A stretch of 64,000 nt of DNA, taken from the NCBI GenBank assembly GCA_910587425.1, contig CAJUKU010000003.1:124001-188000 (forward strand). Reading direction: 5' to 3'. The stretch is from an uncultured Muribaculaceae bacterium (GTDB taxonomy: Bacteria > Bacteroidota > Bacteroidia > Bacteroidales > Muribaculaceae). Below are positions 43,416-54,301 of the stretch, piece by piece. Position numbers and translations under genes: made by a program. The notes beneath the pieces are model-generated. The model was not told the origin of the DNA, searched no databases, and saw nothing but the letters and a program-made list of their open reading frames with translations. The first letter of the stretch is position 1, and each line of letters opens with the position of its first letter.

Positions 43416-44794
43416 AGTCCTAAAATTCCTATTTTACGCTCTTTGCCTTTATTGCGGTTTCCATGACCTACGAGCCACACGAGCGAAACCTCAAGTTTCG
43501 TCGGACCGATGTAACGGCGGCGTGTGGTGGCTTGCCATACATAGTGGTCGTCGATAGGATCGTACTCGTAGAAATGTCCCCATGCGTAGCCGATCCCGAC
43601 TTCGAAGTCAAGGTTCAGGCGTGGCTTTATGGGCAATGAATATCCGTAGGATATGCCGGCAGCCTTTGTCCAGCGGCGTGCCTGGTATCCGCGGTGTCCG
43701 AGCTCGAAGTCGTAGGTGACGAGCTGGAAATACGGACCAACGTGATGACCGGTGAGCGGTTTCTCTTTTGCTTTGCTGCCGAACCACCAGCGCAATTCTG
43801 CGTCGCCGCCGTAACAGCGCCAGTACCAGTGTATGGGATCGCTCTTCCACCAGGCATACTCCCAGTTGACTACCGCCGACCAGTTACGACCCATGTACAC
43901 GTCGACACCCACGTTTGGAATGAGAAACGCGTCATAGAGGAGATTAGTCTTTATCGCCATGTAGAAAGGTATGTCCGGAAGCCTCGGGTGCTCGAACTCT
44001 ATCTCCGGCGTGGAGTATTGCTGTGCGTATGTGAACTGTGCGAAAGGCTCGGGCATTGGGAAGAGGAGCGCGCGGTCATAGATGATCTGCACCTGCGATC
44101 CACGGAGCGGTGGGAAGTACTTGGTGTACATGTATGCCCATGGAATTGCATAGTTGAGCTTTTTCAGGCGGTCCACACGGTCGTCGTACGGTCCGGGATT
44201 GTCGATGATCTTAAGTACTTCATCCCTGTTCGGTACATCCGGATCGGCAAGTACGAATAATTTGAGTCCCATCCAGTCTACTCCTGGTGTCTCCCAGCTG
44301 ATCATGTCGCGGTTGAGTGGCACGAGGGTATTGCTCATGAGTTGCTCGGTGATACGCGCGGCACGCTGTTCCGACAGCCATTTATTGAACCGCTTTGTAC
44401 CTTCAGGCGATGCACCGCCGACGATGTTGATCTTACGGAATTTGAGGCGTGGATCCTCCTGCACGCGGTGCAGCTCGTTGATGAATGAGTCCAGGTGCTC
44501 TTTGTTCCGTTGGTAGTGAGGCAGCAGGTTTACTTTCGACTGATGGAAGAAAATGCGGGTACCGATAGTGTCGGTGATGAATATGGTGTCGTTCCGCTCG
44601 CTGGCTTTCGCCGGCGTAACTGCCAACATCCCGGCAAGCGAGAAGGCGGCGCAGAGGGCGCGCAGACATCCGGCTATGGGTGTGCGTGCCGTCGCCGCGT
44701 GACGTATACGCGGTGGCGCGAGCTGTCGGTGGAGGGCAACTGTTTCGCCAGTACCCTTACAGCTACGTTTTATCAGGCACAATAATTCTTTCAC
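43412..44794 (-). CDS. DUF3575 outer-membrane protein with OmpA-like N-terminal region
   Basis: Two-part envelope protein. After a signal sequence (ALCAAFSLAGMLAVTPAKA) comes an OmpA-like periplasmic region (HLDSFINELHRVQED, INIVGGASPEGTKRFNKWLSEQRAARI). It is followed by a DUF3575 beta-barrel (MAIKTNLLYDAFLIPNVGVDVYMG, WEYAWWKSDPIHWYWRCYGGDAELRWWFG). It probably forms the outer-membrane station of the fimbrillin locus. The reading frame is open back to 44902, but that TTG lies upstream of the transcription start implied by the box at 44890. GTG 44794 is my best guess; there is no ATG before the signal peptide. First gene of the operon. Confidence 0.82.
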   Translation of the reverse strand: MKELLCLIKRSCKGTGETVALHRQLAPPRIRHAATARTPIAGCLRALCAAFSLAGMLAVTPAKASERNDTIFITDTIGTRIFFHQSKVNLLPHYQRNKEHLDSFINELHRVQEDPRLKFRKINIVGGASPEGTKRFNKWLSEQRAARITEQLMSNTLVPLNRDMISWETPGVDWMGLKLFVLADPDVPNRDEVLKIIDNPGPYDDRVDRLKKLNYAIPWAYMYTKYFPPLRGSQVQIIYDRALLFPMPEPFAQFTYAQQYSTPEIEFEHPRLPDIPFYMAIKTNLLYDAFLIPNVGVDVYMGRNWSAVVNWEYAWWKSDPIHWYWRCYGGDAELRWWFGSKAKEKPLTGHHVGPYFQLVTYDFELGHRGYQARRWTKAAGISYGYSLPIKPRLNLDFEVGIGYAWGHFYEYDPIDDHYVWQATTRRRYIGPTKLEVSLVWLVGHGNRNKGKERKIGILGL

Positions 44795-44889
44795 TTCCTG
44801 TATATTATGAGTGTTGCATGAGGGAGCGTAAGCCCTCAGAATTCCTGTACATATACACTTCAGCCGCGATGGTTCGCGGAAAAGTTGCG

Positions 44890-44897
44890 CAAATTTA
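44890..44897 (-). promoter_or_regulatory. -7 promoter box TAAATTTG for the fimbrillin operon
   Basis: TAnnTTTG match 95 bases upstream of the chosen GTG. I see no flanking inverted repeats of the kind that mark invertible promoters. Confidence 0.5.
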
Positions 44898-44992
44898 CTC
44901 AAAGGTTTCCAAAAAAGTGCTAATTATTTTCGCTTTTAACACTCTTTTCTTCTGAATAACACTTGCAGTGTCATTGGTTTCTGTTTAAAAGT

Positions 44993-45026
44993 TAAGGCGG
45001 TGTGCCTGATTTGACACATCGCCTTA
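44993..45026 (-). terminator. Hairpin repeat, copy D (after the serine hydrolase gene)
   Basis: 12-bp stem TAAGGCGGTGTG/CACATCGCCTTA. Minus strand reads GATGTGTCAAATCAGGCACACCGCC, sharing TGTGTCAAA and GGCACACCGC with copies A and B. It starts 34 bases after the stop at 45060. Confidence 0.72.
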
Positions 45027-45059
45027 TGCTTGTTTCAGTGGGAAAGTGCCGGGAGTCGC

Positions 45060-46304
45060 TCAGTCGGCAAGTATTTTCTTAAGCCAAGGGAGTACATGCT
45101 CCGACTTGAAGTAATGACGCGGTGGATCGACGTTGGCAAGACGGAAGAATGTGTCGCGGTTTATGCCGGCTGGCATCGTGTCGATAGGCACACGGTCGGC
45201 GGGATCGACAAATTTAGCGTAGTGGTGATACTCGAATGCCTCCGGTGCACCGGAGGTTGCATAAGCGTCGGCTATTGTCTTGAAATCGCGGTCAAGTCCG
45301 CCTTCTGTGCATATAACCGGGCGCGGAGCGAGTGCCGCAACGATATCCGGGAAATCAAATTCTACCAGAAATTCGGGTATGAGGTGTGATATATCGTTCG
45401 GCCAGGGGCGGCGTCCATTGGCATCGGGCAGGGTCATCACAAGCGCACGTTCGCGTGTGGTGCAGAGGAAGTCATTGTAGACAAAGGCATATATGTCGGG
45501 ATTCATAAGCCCGAGAGCCATCAGCGGCTCTGTGCCAAGCGAGAATCCGCTGACTACGATGCGGTCGCGGCGTGCTTCGGGCATGGTGCGCATCCAGTTC
45601 AGAATCTGTTGGTCAACATAGGATGCATAGCCGAGGTAGTTCCACCCGAGTTCAAGGAGTGCACGTGAGAAAGTTACGTAATCCCATCCGCCGCCACCTG
45701 AGATTACTTCAAGGTCGGCAGGTTCGCCACAAGCGGGGTTGTCGACGGCTACCGCGATATATCCTTGCTTGACGAATTCGTAAGCCTGGGCATTGCGTGT
45801 GGGTTTGGTTTCCGAGCTGTCGAGATCCACGCGTGTTTCTCCCGCAAGCAGTTCCTTGGTCTGCCCAGAGCCGGGGATGCACATTATGGCGGGTGCAGGG
45901 TTTGATGCGCTGACGCCGTCGGGCACGAGCACCAGGAACGGTACTACGGCTTGTGCGAAAGGATACGATTCCCAGCGCTCCAGGCGGTAGCCGTCGCGTT
46001 GCCATGTGCCGGTGAGCTGAGGCTTCTCAACAGTGGCTGTGTCGGGATGGTTCATGACGCGTGCCATCGCAGCCGACATCTCTTTGCGCCATTCGGCAGC
46101 CTGAGTGGCGTCGAAGGTGCTTTTGTACTGTAGGCGCGGCGGTTTTGAAGCCATAAGCTGATGGGCTATGGCGCGTGAGGAAGTATATCTTCCATCGGGA
46201 CGGTCGGTGGTGAACGTTGAGTGTTCCTCCGGCTTGAAGTCCGTCTGAGCGGCGGCAGTCATTATTGCGGCAGCCGAAAGTGCGGTGATGATTGATCGGA
46301 ACAT
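45060..46304 (-). CDS. Secreted alpha/beta hydrolase (Abhydrolase_7/acetyl-xylan-esterase-like)
   Basis: Exported serine hydrolase, 414 residues, signal peptide ending AAAQ. Oxyanion area PAPAIMCIPGSGQTKELL, nucleophile elbow GFSLGTEP, later DFPDIVAALAPRPVICTEGGLDRDF with the Asp region, and an active-site His in the YHHYAKF area. This pattern fits the bacterial group related to acetyl-xylan and glucuronoyl-type esterases and to dienelactone hydrolases (PF12715). The natural ester is unknown. It follows the nitrilase gene by 36 bases on the same strand and is ended by hairpin copy D. Confidence 0.88.
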   Translation of the reverse strand: MFRSIITALSAAAIMTAAAQTDFKPEEHSTFTTDRPDGRYTSSRAIAHQLMASKPPRLQYKSTFDATQAAEWRKEMSAAMARVMNHPDTATVEKPQLTGTWQRDGYRLERWESYPFAQAVVPFLVLVPDGVSASNPAPAIMCIPGSGQTKELLAGETRVDLDSSETKPTRNAQAYEFVKQGYIAVAVDNPACGEPADLEVISGGGGWDYVTFSRALLELGWNYLGYASYVDQQILNWMRTMPEARRDRIVVSGFSLGTEPLMALGLMNPDIYAFVYNDFLCTTRERALVMTLPDANGRRPWPNDISHLIPEFLVEFDFPDIVAALAPRPVICTEGGLDRDFKTIADAYATSGAPEAFEYHHYAKFVDPADRVPIDTMPAGINRDTFFRLANVDPPRHYFKSEHVLPWLKKILAD

Positions 46305-46340
46305 TGTGATTTAATGTTGGTTTTTATTTACTTATTTGAA

Positions 46341-47138
46341 TCAGTCGATTATCAGCTGAAAGTCGTCGGCATCGCGCCACGGTGAGAACCGCTCGCGGTC
46401 ACGTTTCAGCCGTTCGGCATCGAATGTCGCATAGACAAGTCCATTGTCGCGGCGCTCACCGATGTTGTCGCCCCAATGGTTGAAAATGAACGAATCTCCT
46501 GGCGGATAATCGCCAAACATGTCGGAGCCTTCACGGTTGCATCCTGCAACGTATGCCTGATTCTCTACTGCGCGGGCTATAAGCATGTGCCGCCAGGCGA
46601 ATACGCGGGAGTGCGCCCAGTTTGCCGGTACTATTAGGGCATCGTAACTGAGGTCGGTATTTCTGTTCCATACCGGAAATCGGATGTCGTAGCATATAGC
46701 CATGCGGAGCCGCCAGCTGCGGTATTCCACCACTTCCGGCAGTGCCATGCCTTGTGTGAAAAGCATCTGTTCACCACCGGCGCGGAAAAGGTGTCGTTTG
46801 TCGTAGAAACGGGTCTCTTCGCCGGGGTTAACCATGAAACCACGGTTGTAGATGTTGTTTCCGTCGCGCGCTATGAAACCGCCCCAGATGGCAAAGTCGT
46901 ATTGCTCCACCCACCGTTCGACAGATTTAATTGTTGATCCGTCGTTGCTCTCAGCCATGCTGTTGAGCAGATCGGTGTCGGTGGTATAGCCGGCGTTGAA
47001 CATCTCCGGGAGGACAAGCAGATCCGTGTCGGTGTCTACCTGCGGAAGCATAGCTTCCACGGCTTGCAGGTTGGCATGCACGTCGCCCGTTATTATAGCG
47101 TGTGGCAGTAATGCCACCTTGAGGTTGCGGTCAGGCAT
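46341..47138 (-). CDS. Carbon-nitrogen hydrolase (omega-amidase YafV/Nit2-like)
   Basis: Cytoplasmic nitrilase-superfamily amidase with the Glu-Lys-Cys triad: Glu in LLVLPEMFNAGY, Lys in YDKRHLFRAGGE, Cys in MAICYDIRFPVWNRN. The sequence DLLVLPEMFNAGYTTD and SYDALIVPANWAHSRVFAWR fit the omega-amidase branch, which hydrolyses alpha-ketoglutaramate and alpha-ketosuccinamate, the products of glutamine and asparagine transamination. 265 residues, full length. It overlaps the acyltransferase gene by 8 bases. Confidence 0.92.
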   Translation of the reverse strand: MPDRNLKVALLPHAIITGDVHANLQAVEAMLPQVDTDTDLLVLPEMFNAGYTTDTDLLNSMAESNDGSTIKSVERWVEQYDFAIWGGFIARDGNNIYNRGFMVNPGEETRFYDKRHLFRAGGEQMLFTQGMALPEVVEYRSWRLRMAICYDIRFPVWNRNTDLSYDALIVPANWAHSRVFAWRHMLIARAVENQAYVAGCNREGSDMFGDYPPGDSFIFNHWGDNIGERRDNGLVYATFDAERLKRDRERFSPWRDADDFQLIID

Positions 47139-47676
47139 CGTCGGTCGAGAATTTGTCGGGGTATTTTCCGGTGAATGGTGCGTAGAACCGTTTTATGGCG
47201 TGCATGTCGGCGTCGACATCGTCAGTGGGTCTGAACTCGTTATCAATCATAATCCGTTTTGTCGGATAATCGATAACGCCAAGGAGGATTGGCACATCCG
47301 CCTGACGGGCGATATGCAGGAAGCCGTGGCGCCAGTTGGATGTGCGGCTGCGTGTCCCTTCGGGAGTTATGGCTAATGCCATACGGTCGGATGTGCGGAA
47401 TCTGTTGACGATGGCGTCTACCAGCGAGGACCCTTTTTTACGAGGCACCGGTATGCCTCCGATGGCACGGAAAAAGCAGCCTAACGGAAAGAAAAACCAT
47501 GATTCTTTCATCAGGAATCCGGCGCGGCGCCCCACGGAGGCGTAAGCCAGTTTACCGAGAATGAAGTCCCAGTTGGAGGTGTGGGGCGCTACGCAGATTA
47601 TGCATTTGGGATAGTCAGGCACGGTTATGCTGACGTGCCAGCCGGCGCATCGTAATATGAGCCCGGTAAGGTTCAT
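47131..47676 (-). CDS. PlsC-family 1-acylglycerol-phosphate-type acyltransferase
   Basis: Membrane-associated acyltransferase of 181 residues. HX4D motif in APHTSNWDFILGKL (His and Asp catalytic), GGIPVPRKKGSSLVDAIV, and PEGTRSRTSNWRHGFLHIAR, the substrate-binding block. The short form with NWDF is common in Bacteroidetes and is often annotated as glycerol acyltransferase; its acceptor is not certain to be lysophosphatidate. It overlaps genes on both sides (4 and 8 bases). Confidence 0.9.
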   Translation of the reverse strand: MNLTGLILRCAGWHVSITVPDYPKCIICVAPHTSNWDFILGKLAYASVGRRAGFLMKESWFFFPLGCFFRAIGGIPVPRKKGSSLVDAIVNRFRTSDRMALAITPEGTRSRTSNWRHGFLHIARQADVPILLGVIDYPTKRIMIDNEFRPTDDVDADMHAIKRFYAPFTGKYPDKFSTDDA

Positions 47677-48005
47677 TTCTTAGCGGGGAGAGCGGCGTTC
47701 ATATTGTGCACGATCTTCTCGACAGCCTCGTTGAACTCTATGCGCAGACGGCGGAATGCTGCCTGATTGTAGGCTGAGAGAGCGGCACGGTATTCGTGGC
47801 GTGTGGGGAAGTCGGATGCGCGCTTGTCGAAAGCGAATGATATGTTGGCGAGAGTGTTGGTCTGGAGCGCCGCGATGTCGCGGATGTTCTGGGTCATTTT
47901 CTCTACGTCTACGCCGGGGATGGCTTCTATTGCGAGTGCGCATTCTGCTGCGATGTCGCCGCAGATGAGATGTATCTGTTTCTTAAGGATGCGTTTGTTG
48001 TTCAT
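47673..48005 (-). CDS. Small helical protein of unknown function
   Basis: 110 residues, no signal or membrane segment, all-helical in appearance (RILKKQIHLICGDIAAECALAIEA; RRLRIEFNEAVEKIVHNMN). Two Cys near the N-terminus. It overlaps the 3' end of thrC by 23 bases and the acyltransferase by 4 bases, so it is embedded in an operon and is likely real. I recognise no domain. Confidence 0.75.
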   Translation of the reverse strand: MNNKRILKKQIHLICGDIAAECALAIEAIPGVDVEKMTQNIRDIAALQTNTLANISFAFDKRASDFPTRHEYRAALSAYNQAAFRRLRIEFNEAVEKIVHNMNAALPAKK

Positions 48006-49296
48006 TTGTCTGTAATATTATTGTTTTAAGTGATTGATACGTAGCTGGAATGGTATGCGGCTGAACGTTGCGGTGCTGCGGTCGTGCCGGTGGAGCCTCC
48101 TGACGTGCGAGCGACGGGATGGCGCGGTTGATCACATCGCGGCATTTCGAGGCGTCGGCGGTAGCCATGAATATTCCATGTTCTCCGGGTTGCAGTGAGC
48201 GGCAGAGGGCGGTGTACGCGCATGCCGCATGCGGGTCGGTAACGTAGCCGTACTTATTATAAACGTCGGAGATGGCTTGAAGTATCTCTTCGTCTGAAAT
48301 TGAGTATGCGGTCAGCGCCACAGGATCGGGAGGGATCAGCTCGGCTACACGCGGCAGATTCGCCGGTGCGGAGGTGTCCATCGCATTGGCATGTGTGGCT
48401 ACCTCTGGACGTTTTTCGAGTATGCCGGTGGTGAGATAGCGCGTGAAGGCATCGTTGGCGTTTGTCGCGGCAACGATACGCTTTAGCGGCAGCCCCATTC
48501 TGCGTGCAAGCAGCGCGGCAGCGAGATTGCCAAGGTTGCCCGACGGGACGGCGACCACGATCTGGTCAGGGTCGGCGCCCGCTTCGACCATGCGGGCGAA
48601 AGCGTTGAAGAAATGGAACGTCTGCGGCAGGAAGCGTGCTATGTTTATGGAATTGGCGGTAATTGTGCGCACATGCCCTGCGAGATCTGGATCAAGTGTT
48701 GCGTTGCGTGCGAGGGCGAGGCAGTCGTCGAACGATCCGCGCACTTCGACCGGTGTGACATCCGGTCCCAAAGATACGAAACTCTGCCTCTGCTGATATG
48801 TGAGTCGTCCTTTCGGGTAAAGTATGGTGACGTGTACGCCGGGCAGCGAGTGGAACGCTGATGCGACGGCACTGCCGGCGTCGCCCGAGGTCGCTGCTAT
48901 GATGTTTACAGGAGTGGCGTTGTTGCCGCGGATTGTGCGGAGTAGGCTCGCCATGAACTGTGCGCCGATATCCTTCACCGATTTTGTCGGTCCGTGGAAA
49001 AGCTCCATGGTAGCGATATGCGTGCCGTCGAGTTGCAGCATTGGCATCGGGAACGACAAGGCACTGTTGACTATCGCGCGCACAGTCTCCGGCTCGAAGT
49101 CTTCGGCGAGAAATGTATTGGCTACGACGTAGGCTATATCGGTAGCCGGCATCTCGGCTATGTTGCGGAAAAAAGGTATGGGCAGCGGTATTATCTCCTG
49201 CGGGAGATACAGACCGCCGTCGGGGGCAATTCCTCTCTCGATTGCCTGGCTGAGAGTGGCTGCCGGCGCTTCGTGGTTTGTTGAGTAGAATCGCAT
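47983..49296 (-). CDS. thrC: Threonine synthase
   Basis: PLP-dependent enzyme that converts O-phosphohomoserine to threonine. From ATG 49296 it begins MRFYSTNHEAPAATLSQAIERGIAPDGGLY, the standard start of the long (fungal/enterobacterial-like) ThrC type. FHGPTKSVKDIGAQFM contains the PLP Lys, ATSGDAGSAVASAF the phosphate-binding loop, and AVPSGNLGNLAAALLARRMGLP the cofactor-binding Gly loop. 437 residues. The last 30 residues (after RQEAPPARPQ) are a low-complexity extension that overlaps the next gene by 23 bases. The start lies 20 bases after the ABC-F stop. Confidence 0.95.
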   Translation of the reverse strand: MRFYSTNHEAPAATLSQAIERGIAPDGGLYLPQEIIPLPIPFFRNIAEMPATDIAYVVANTFLAEDFEPETVRAIVNSALSFPMPMLQLDGTHIATMELFHGPTKSVKDIGAQFMASLLRTIRGNNATPVNIIAATSGDAGSAVASAFHSLPGVHVTILYPKGRLTYQQRQSFVSLGPDVTPVEVRGSFDDCLALARNATLDPDLAGHVRTITANSINIARFLPQTFHFFNAFARMVEAGADPDQIVVAVPSGNLGNLAAALLARRMGLPLKRIVAATNANDAFTRYLTTGILEKRPEVATHANAMDTSAPANLPRVAELIPPDPVALTAYSISDEEILQAISDVYNKYGYVTDPHAACAYTALCRSLQPGEHGIFMATADASKCRDVINRAIPSLARQEAPPARPQHRNVQPHTIPATYQSLKTIILQTNEQQTHP

Positions 49297-49316
49297 GATT
49301 GTTGTCGATAGTAGAT

Positions 49317-51293
<1,977 letters not shown>

Positions 51294-51356
51294 AAGCCGG
51301 GCAGATTGTATGCGGGAGGTACGGTGTGGGTTGTGTCAGTGTTTGCTGGTGATGGT

Positions 51357-52016
51357 TCAGAGGAGGGTTATCTTGCCGAAAAATTCCGGGCGGTGGAAGT
51401 CGGGAGCGGGAGTGTCGATCGGCGACCACGACAGGAAGTGGGGAACAGTCGTGAGATCCGCGCACTTGTAGAAGTTGCCGTGAAGTGTCACCGGTTGTCC
51501 GGGTGTATACTCTACGCCGATCAGTGACAGCGGGATCGCTACGGTCAGGTTCCATGAGAATATTCCCTCAAGTTCCTCGAAGGGACGTGTGCCGCACGAT
51601 GGCAGCCGACGTATGGAGTCGATCTGCTCGTCGGTGAGCAATTTCGCCGAGTGGCGGTCGTTGCGGAGCCCTACGTGTGTGGTGCCGATGCAGTTGAACT
51701 CGAAATTATAATATGGGCGCACGCCATCAGGGGCTACGAAAAACTCCACGCATGAATCCTGATAGACGTCAGAGTTGTTCTTGTCGTGAACCGCACGCAG
51801 GTAGTTGCAGCGCACAAAGAAGTCGATATATATCGCAGTCCCCGAATGGGCTATGTTGAATGCTGTCAGCGGGGCGTATGGGTATTCCTCTTTCCAGTTG
51901 ATGCAGCTTACGGTCTGGTGTTCGCCAAGCTCGTCGAGAGTGGCTGTCACCTTGTCGAGGGGCATGCCGTCAAGCTGAGGCAGATACGGTACATTCAATG
52001 TCTTTGGAGTAGTCAT
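51357..52016 (-). CDS. CBM9-like domain protein
   Basis: 219-residue protein made of a single family 9-type carbohydrate-binding sandwich. Characteristic features: AIYIDFFVRCNYLRA, YQDSCVEFFVAPDG, YYNFEFNCIGT, WNLTVAIPLSLIG and HGNFYKCADLTTVPHFLSWSPI near the end. No signal peptide, so apparently cytoplasmic. Such stand-alone proteins are common in Bacteroidetes and their ligand is unknown. It lies 22 bases after the LysE gene and may share its promoter. Confidence 0.85.
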   Translation of the reverse strand: MTTPKTLNVPYLPQLDGMPLDKVTATLDELGEHQTVSCINWKEEYPYAPLTAFNIAHSGTAIYIDFFVRCNYLRAVHDKNNSDVYQDSCVEFFVAPDGVRPYYNFEFNCIGTTHVGLRNDRHSAKLLTDEQIDSIRRLPSCGTRPFEELEGIFSWNLTVAIPLSLIGVEYTPGQPVTLHGNFYKCADLTTVPHFLSWSPIDTPAPDFHRPEFFGKITLL

Positions 52017-52038
52017 GATGGATTAGTTTGTAAGGGGT

Positions 52039-52677
52039 TCAGGTAAGATTCTTTATGCTCAGCACGACTCCGGCTGTAGCCATGGCGAGAAGTATGATTG
52101 CGATTATACGGTTCACGAGCCACAGCGAGCGCACATTGAAGTGGGCGCGGAGCTTGTTGACCGAATATGTCACTGCAAACCACCATGCTGCCGCGCCTCC
52201 TATTATGGCGAGATAGCCGGCTATGTAGTGGTAGAAGCGATACGTGGTGTCGAGAAAGTTGAAGCGTGCGAACAGTCCGATGATGAACAGCAGTATCAGC
52301 GGGTTGGAGAACGTCAGAAGGAAACCGGTAGCGAAATCGCGCCACGGACTGTTGGCTGTCGGTACCGGGGTGGAGAGCTTGCGTGACGGGTTGGTGCGGA
52401 ACAGGTATATGCCGTATAGCATCAGCACCACACTGCCCACAAGCTGCAGCATGTTCTGGTTGTTCTGTATGAAGTCTGTGACGAACGACAGTCCTAGTCC
52501 AGTCAGCAGACAGTATATGAAATCGGAAAGCGTCGCGCCGATACCCGTAAAGAAAGCGGGCGCCCTCCCTTTGATGAGAGTGCGCTGAATCACGAGCATC
52601 CCTATGGGACCCATAGGAGCGGAGATCAGTGCTCCGATAAGTAGTCCGGTCAGAATTATGTAGACTAGACTTTGCAT
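52039..52677 (-). CDS. LysE/RhtB-family amino-acid exporter
   Basis: Six-helix inner-membrane exporter of 212 residues. LLIGALISAPMGPIGMLVIQRTLIKGRAPAF is the family's N-terminal signature. GATLSDFIYCLLTGLGLSF and FLLTFSNPLILLFIIGLFARF follow. Substrate class is amino acids or similar metabolites. The -7 box at 52685 ends only 7 bases before the ATG, and no other start fits the first helix, so the mRNA is probably leaderless or nearly so. Confidence 0.92.
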   Translation of the reverse strand: MQSLVYIILTGLLIGALISAPMGPIGMLVIQRTLIKGRAPAFFTGIGATLSDFIYCLLTGLGLSFVTDFIQNNQNMLQLVGSVVLMLYGIYLFRTNPSRKLSTPVPTANSPWRDFATGFLLTFSNPLILLFIIGLFARFNFLDTTYRFYHYIAGYLAIIGGAAAWWFAVTYSVNKLRAHFNVRSLWLVNRIIAIILLAMATAGVVLSIKNLT

Positions 52678-52684
52678 TTGACTG

Positions 52685-52692
52685 CAAAGTTA
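52685..52692 (-). promoter_or_regulatory. -7 promoter box TAACTTTG for the LysE gene
   Basis: Exact TAACTTTG, 7 bases upstream of the only sensible ATG. Confidence 0.6.
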
Positions 52693-52837
52693 CTAATCAG
52701 GCTGTCAAGTTGCAACCGAATGGTGGTAAAAAGTATGAACGTGTGTCGTGAAACAAATGTTAATTGATTCCGATGCTTCAATCATTGCACAATATCCTGC
52801 CATCCGTGCATCAATCAGACCGGTTGGCAGCCTGCGG

Positions 52838-54301
52838 TCAGTAATTGTGGTGTGAGCGCCGCGCGGCATCTATGCGTAGCAGTATGAAGAGCAGGATGGT
52901 GAAGCTCCAGAGCGATGATCCGCCGTAACTGAAGAATGGCAACGGAATGCCTATCACGGGGCATAATCCGATGACCATGCCTATGTTGACGGCTATATGG
53001 AATATCAGATAGGAGGCAACCGAGTAGGCATATACGCGCGCGAATGTGGTGGGTTGCCGCTCGGCGATATGCATTATGCGGAGTATCATTGCAAGAAACA
53101 GCAGCAACACCGCCGTCGATCCAACGAATCCTTTCTCCTCACCTATCGTGCAGAATATGAAGTCGGTGTGCTGCTCCGGCACATACTTCAATTTCGTTTG
53201 GGTGCCGTTTAGATACCCTTTGCCGGTGAATCCTCCCGATCCTATGGCTATCTTGCTCTGATTTACGTTGTAACCGGCATTCAGAAGATCCTCCTCAAGA
53301 CCGAGCGTCACCTTGATGCGTTGCTGCTGATGTGGTTGCAGCACGGATGTGAAGGCATAGTTGACCGAGAATAGAAACGCTATAGAGAGCACGGCGGCGC
53401 ATGAAGTCACCACCAGTTTGTGAGCCGGTCCCTTTATGGCATTGAGCAGCATGTAGATGCAGGCTATGCCGATAGTCACGCCGAAGTATACCGTTCCGTT
53501 GACTGTGTAGCCGCAGAAATGGCTCACGGTGGCAATCAGTGCCGTCCCGGCAAACCATATCATGACATTGCGTGCCAGGAGCATCCGGCGGGCATAGAAC
53601 AGGAGCATAGCCACTATGAGTCCCATGACAATCATGTACACGAGCGCCTGTCCCAACGGTATTCCCATGAGTAGTGGCGTCGAGTATTTGATCGCCAGTA
53701 CGAATATCACCACCGCGAGAAGCGCGGCAAGCAGCGTGAGTCCCGACATACCTTCGCGGTATAGAACGAAGAAAAGAGCCAGATAGGCAAGTGCTGAACC
53801 GGTCTCTTTCTGGGCGAGAATCAGGATTATGGGAATGATGATAATGGCAAGCGCACGAAGGTAGTTGCTCACAGAGTCGTTTAGCTTGAAACCGTATGCC
53901 GAAAACAGCTTGGCAAGTGCCAGTGCTGTGGCGAATTTGCCGAATTCCGCCGGTTGGAAACGCAACGGACCGAACACGAGCCACGACCGCGAGCCTTTGA
54001 TGTCGGGAGCCACGAATATCGTGACTACCATTATGATAAGCACCGCCACATAGACCGGAAACGCATACGTCTCATACATCCGTGCGTCGATAAGCAGCAG
54101 CATCAGGGCGAGTCCGAGGGCAAAAAATATCCACCGCACCTGCTTGCCTGAGAACTCATCGAAATCCAGTATGTTGGCGTTGTCGAAATCATAGCTCGCG
54201 GCATACACGCTGAACACTCCTGCTATAACGAGCAGAAGGTAGATCACTACCGTGAACCAGTCCACATAGCGGAAATATGAGTTACCACTTTTTGACTCCA
54301 C
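52838..54301 (-). CDS. rodA: RodA, SEDS-family peptidoglycan glycosyltransferase
   Basis: Polytopic SEDS polymerase of the elongasome, partner of PBP2. 487 residues, about ten helices. RYVDWFTVVIYLLLVIAGVFSVYAAS at the N-terminus, SRSWLVFGPLRFQPAEFGKFATALALA with the conserved QPSE-like QPAE, then EQHTDFIFCTIGEEKGFVGS and IGLCPVIGIPLPFFSYGGSS near the end, all SEDS hallmarks. Start is GTG 54301, overlapping the PBP2 gene by 20 bases. The middle has a longer loop than E. coli RodA, as usual in Bacteroidetes. Last gene of the rod-shape operon. Confidence 0.97.
   Translation of the reverse strand: MESKSGNSYFRYVDWFTVVIYLLLVIAGVFSVYAASYDFDNANILDFDEFSGKQVRWIFFALGLALMLLLIDARMYETYAFPVYVAVLIIMVVTIFVAPDIKGSRSWLVFGPLRFQPAEFGKFATALALAKLFSAYGFKLNDSVSNYLRALAIIIIPIILILAQKETGSALAYLALFFVLYREGMSGLTLLAALLAVVIFVLAIKYSTPLLMGIPLGQALVYMIVMGLIVAMLLFYARRMLLARNVMIWFAGTALIATVSHFCGYTVNGTVYFGVTIGIACIYMLLNAIKGPAHKLVVTSCAAVLSIAFLFSVNYAFTSVLQPHQQQRIKVTLGLEEDLLNAGYNVNQSKIAIGSGGFTGKGYLNGTQTKLKYVPEQHTDFIFCTIGEEKGFVGSTAVLLLFLAMILRIMHIAERQPTTFARVYAYSVASYLIFHIAVNIGMVIGLCPVIGIPLPFFSYGGSSLWSFTILLFILLRIDAARRSHHNY

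Noticed and set aside
44795..44902. Upstream TTG start for the DUF3575 gene
   Set aside because: Located upstream of the transcription start implied by the box at 44890.
44890..45026. Invertible promoter for the fimbrillin operon
   Set aside because: Phase-variable promoters flanked by inverted repeats are common in Bacteroidales. Here the hairpin at 44993 is a local terminator and no matching repeat is found on the other side of the promoter.
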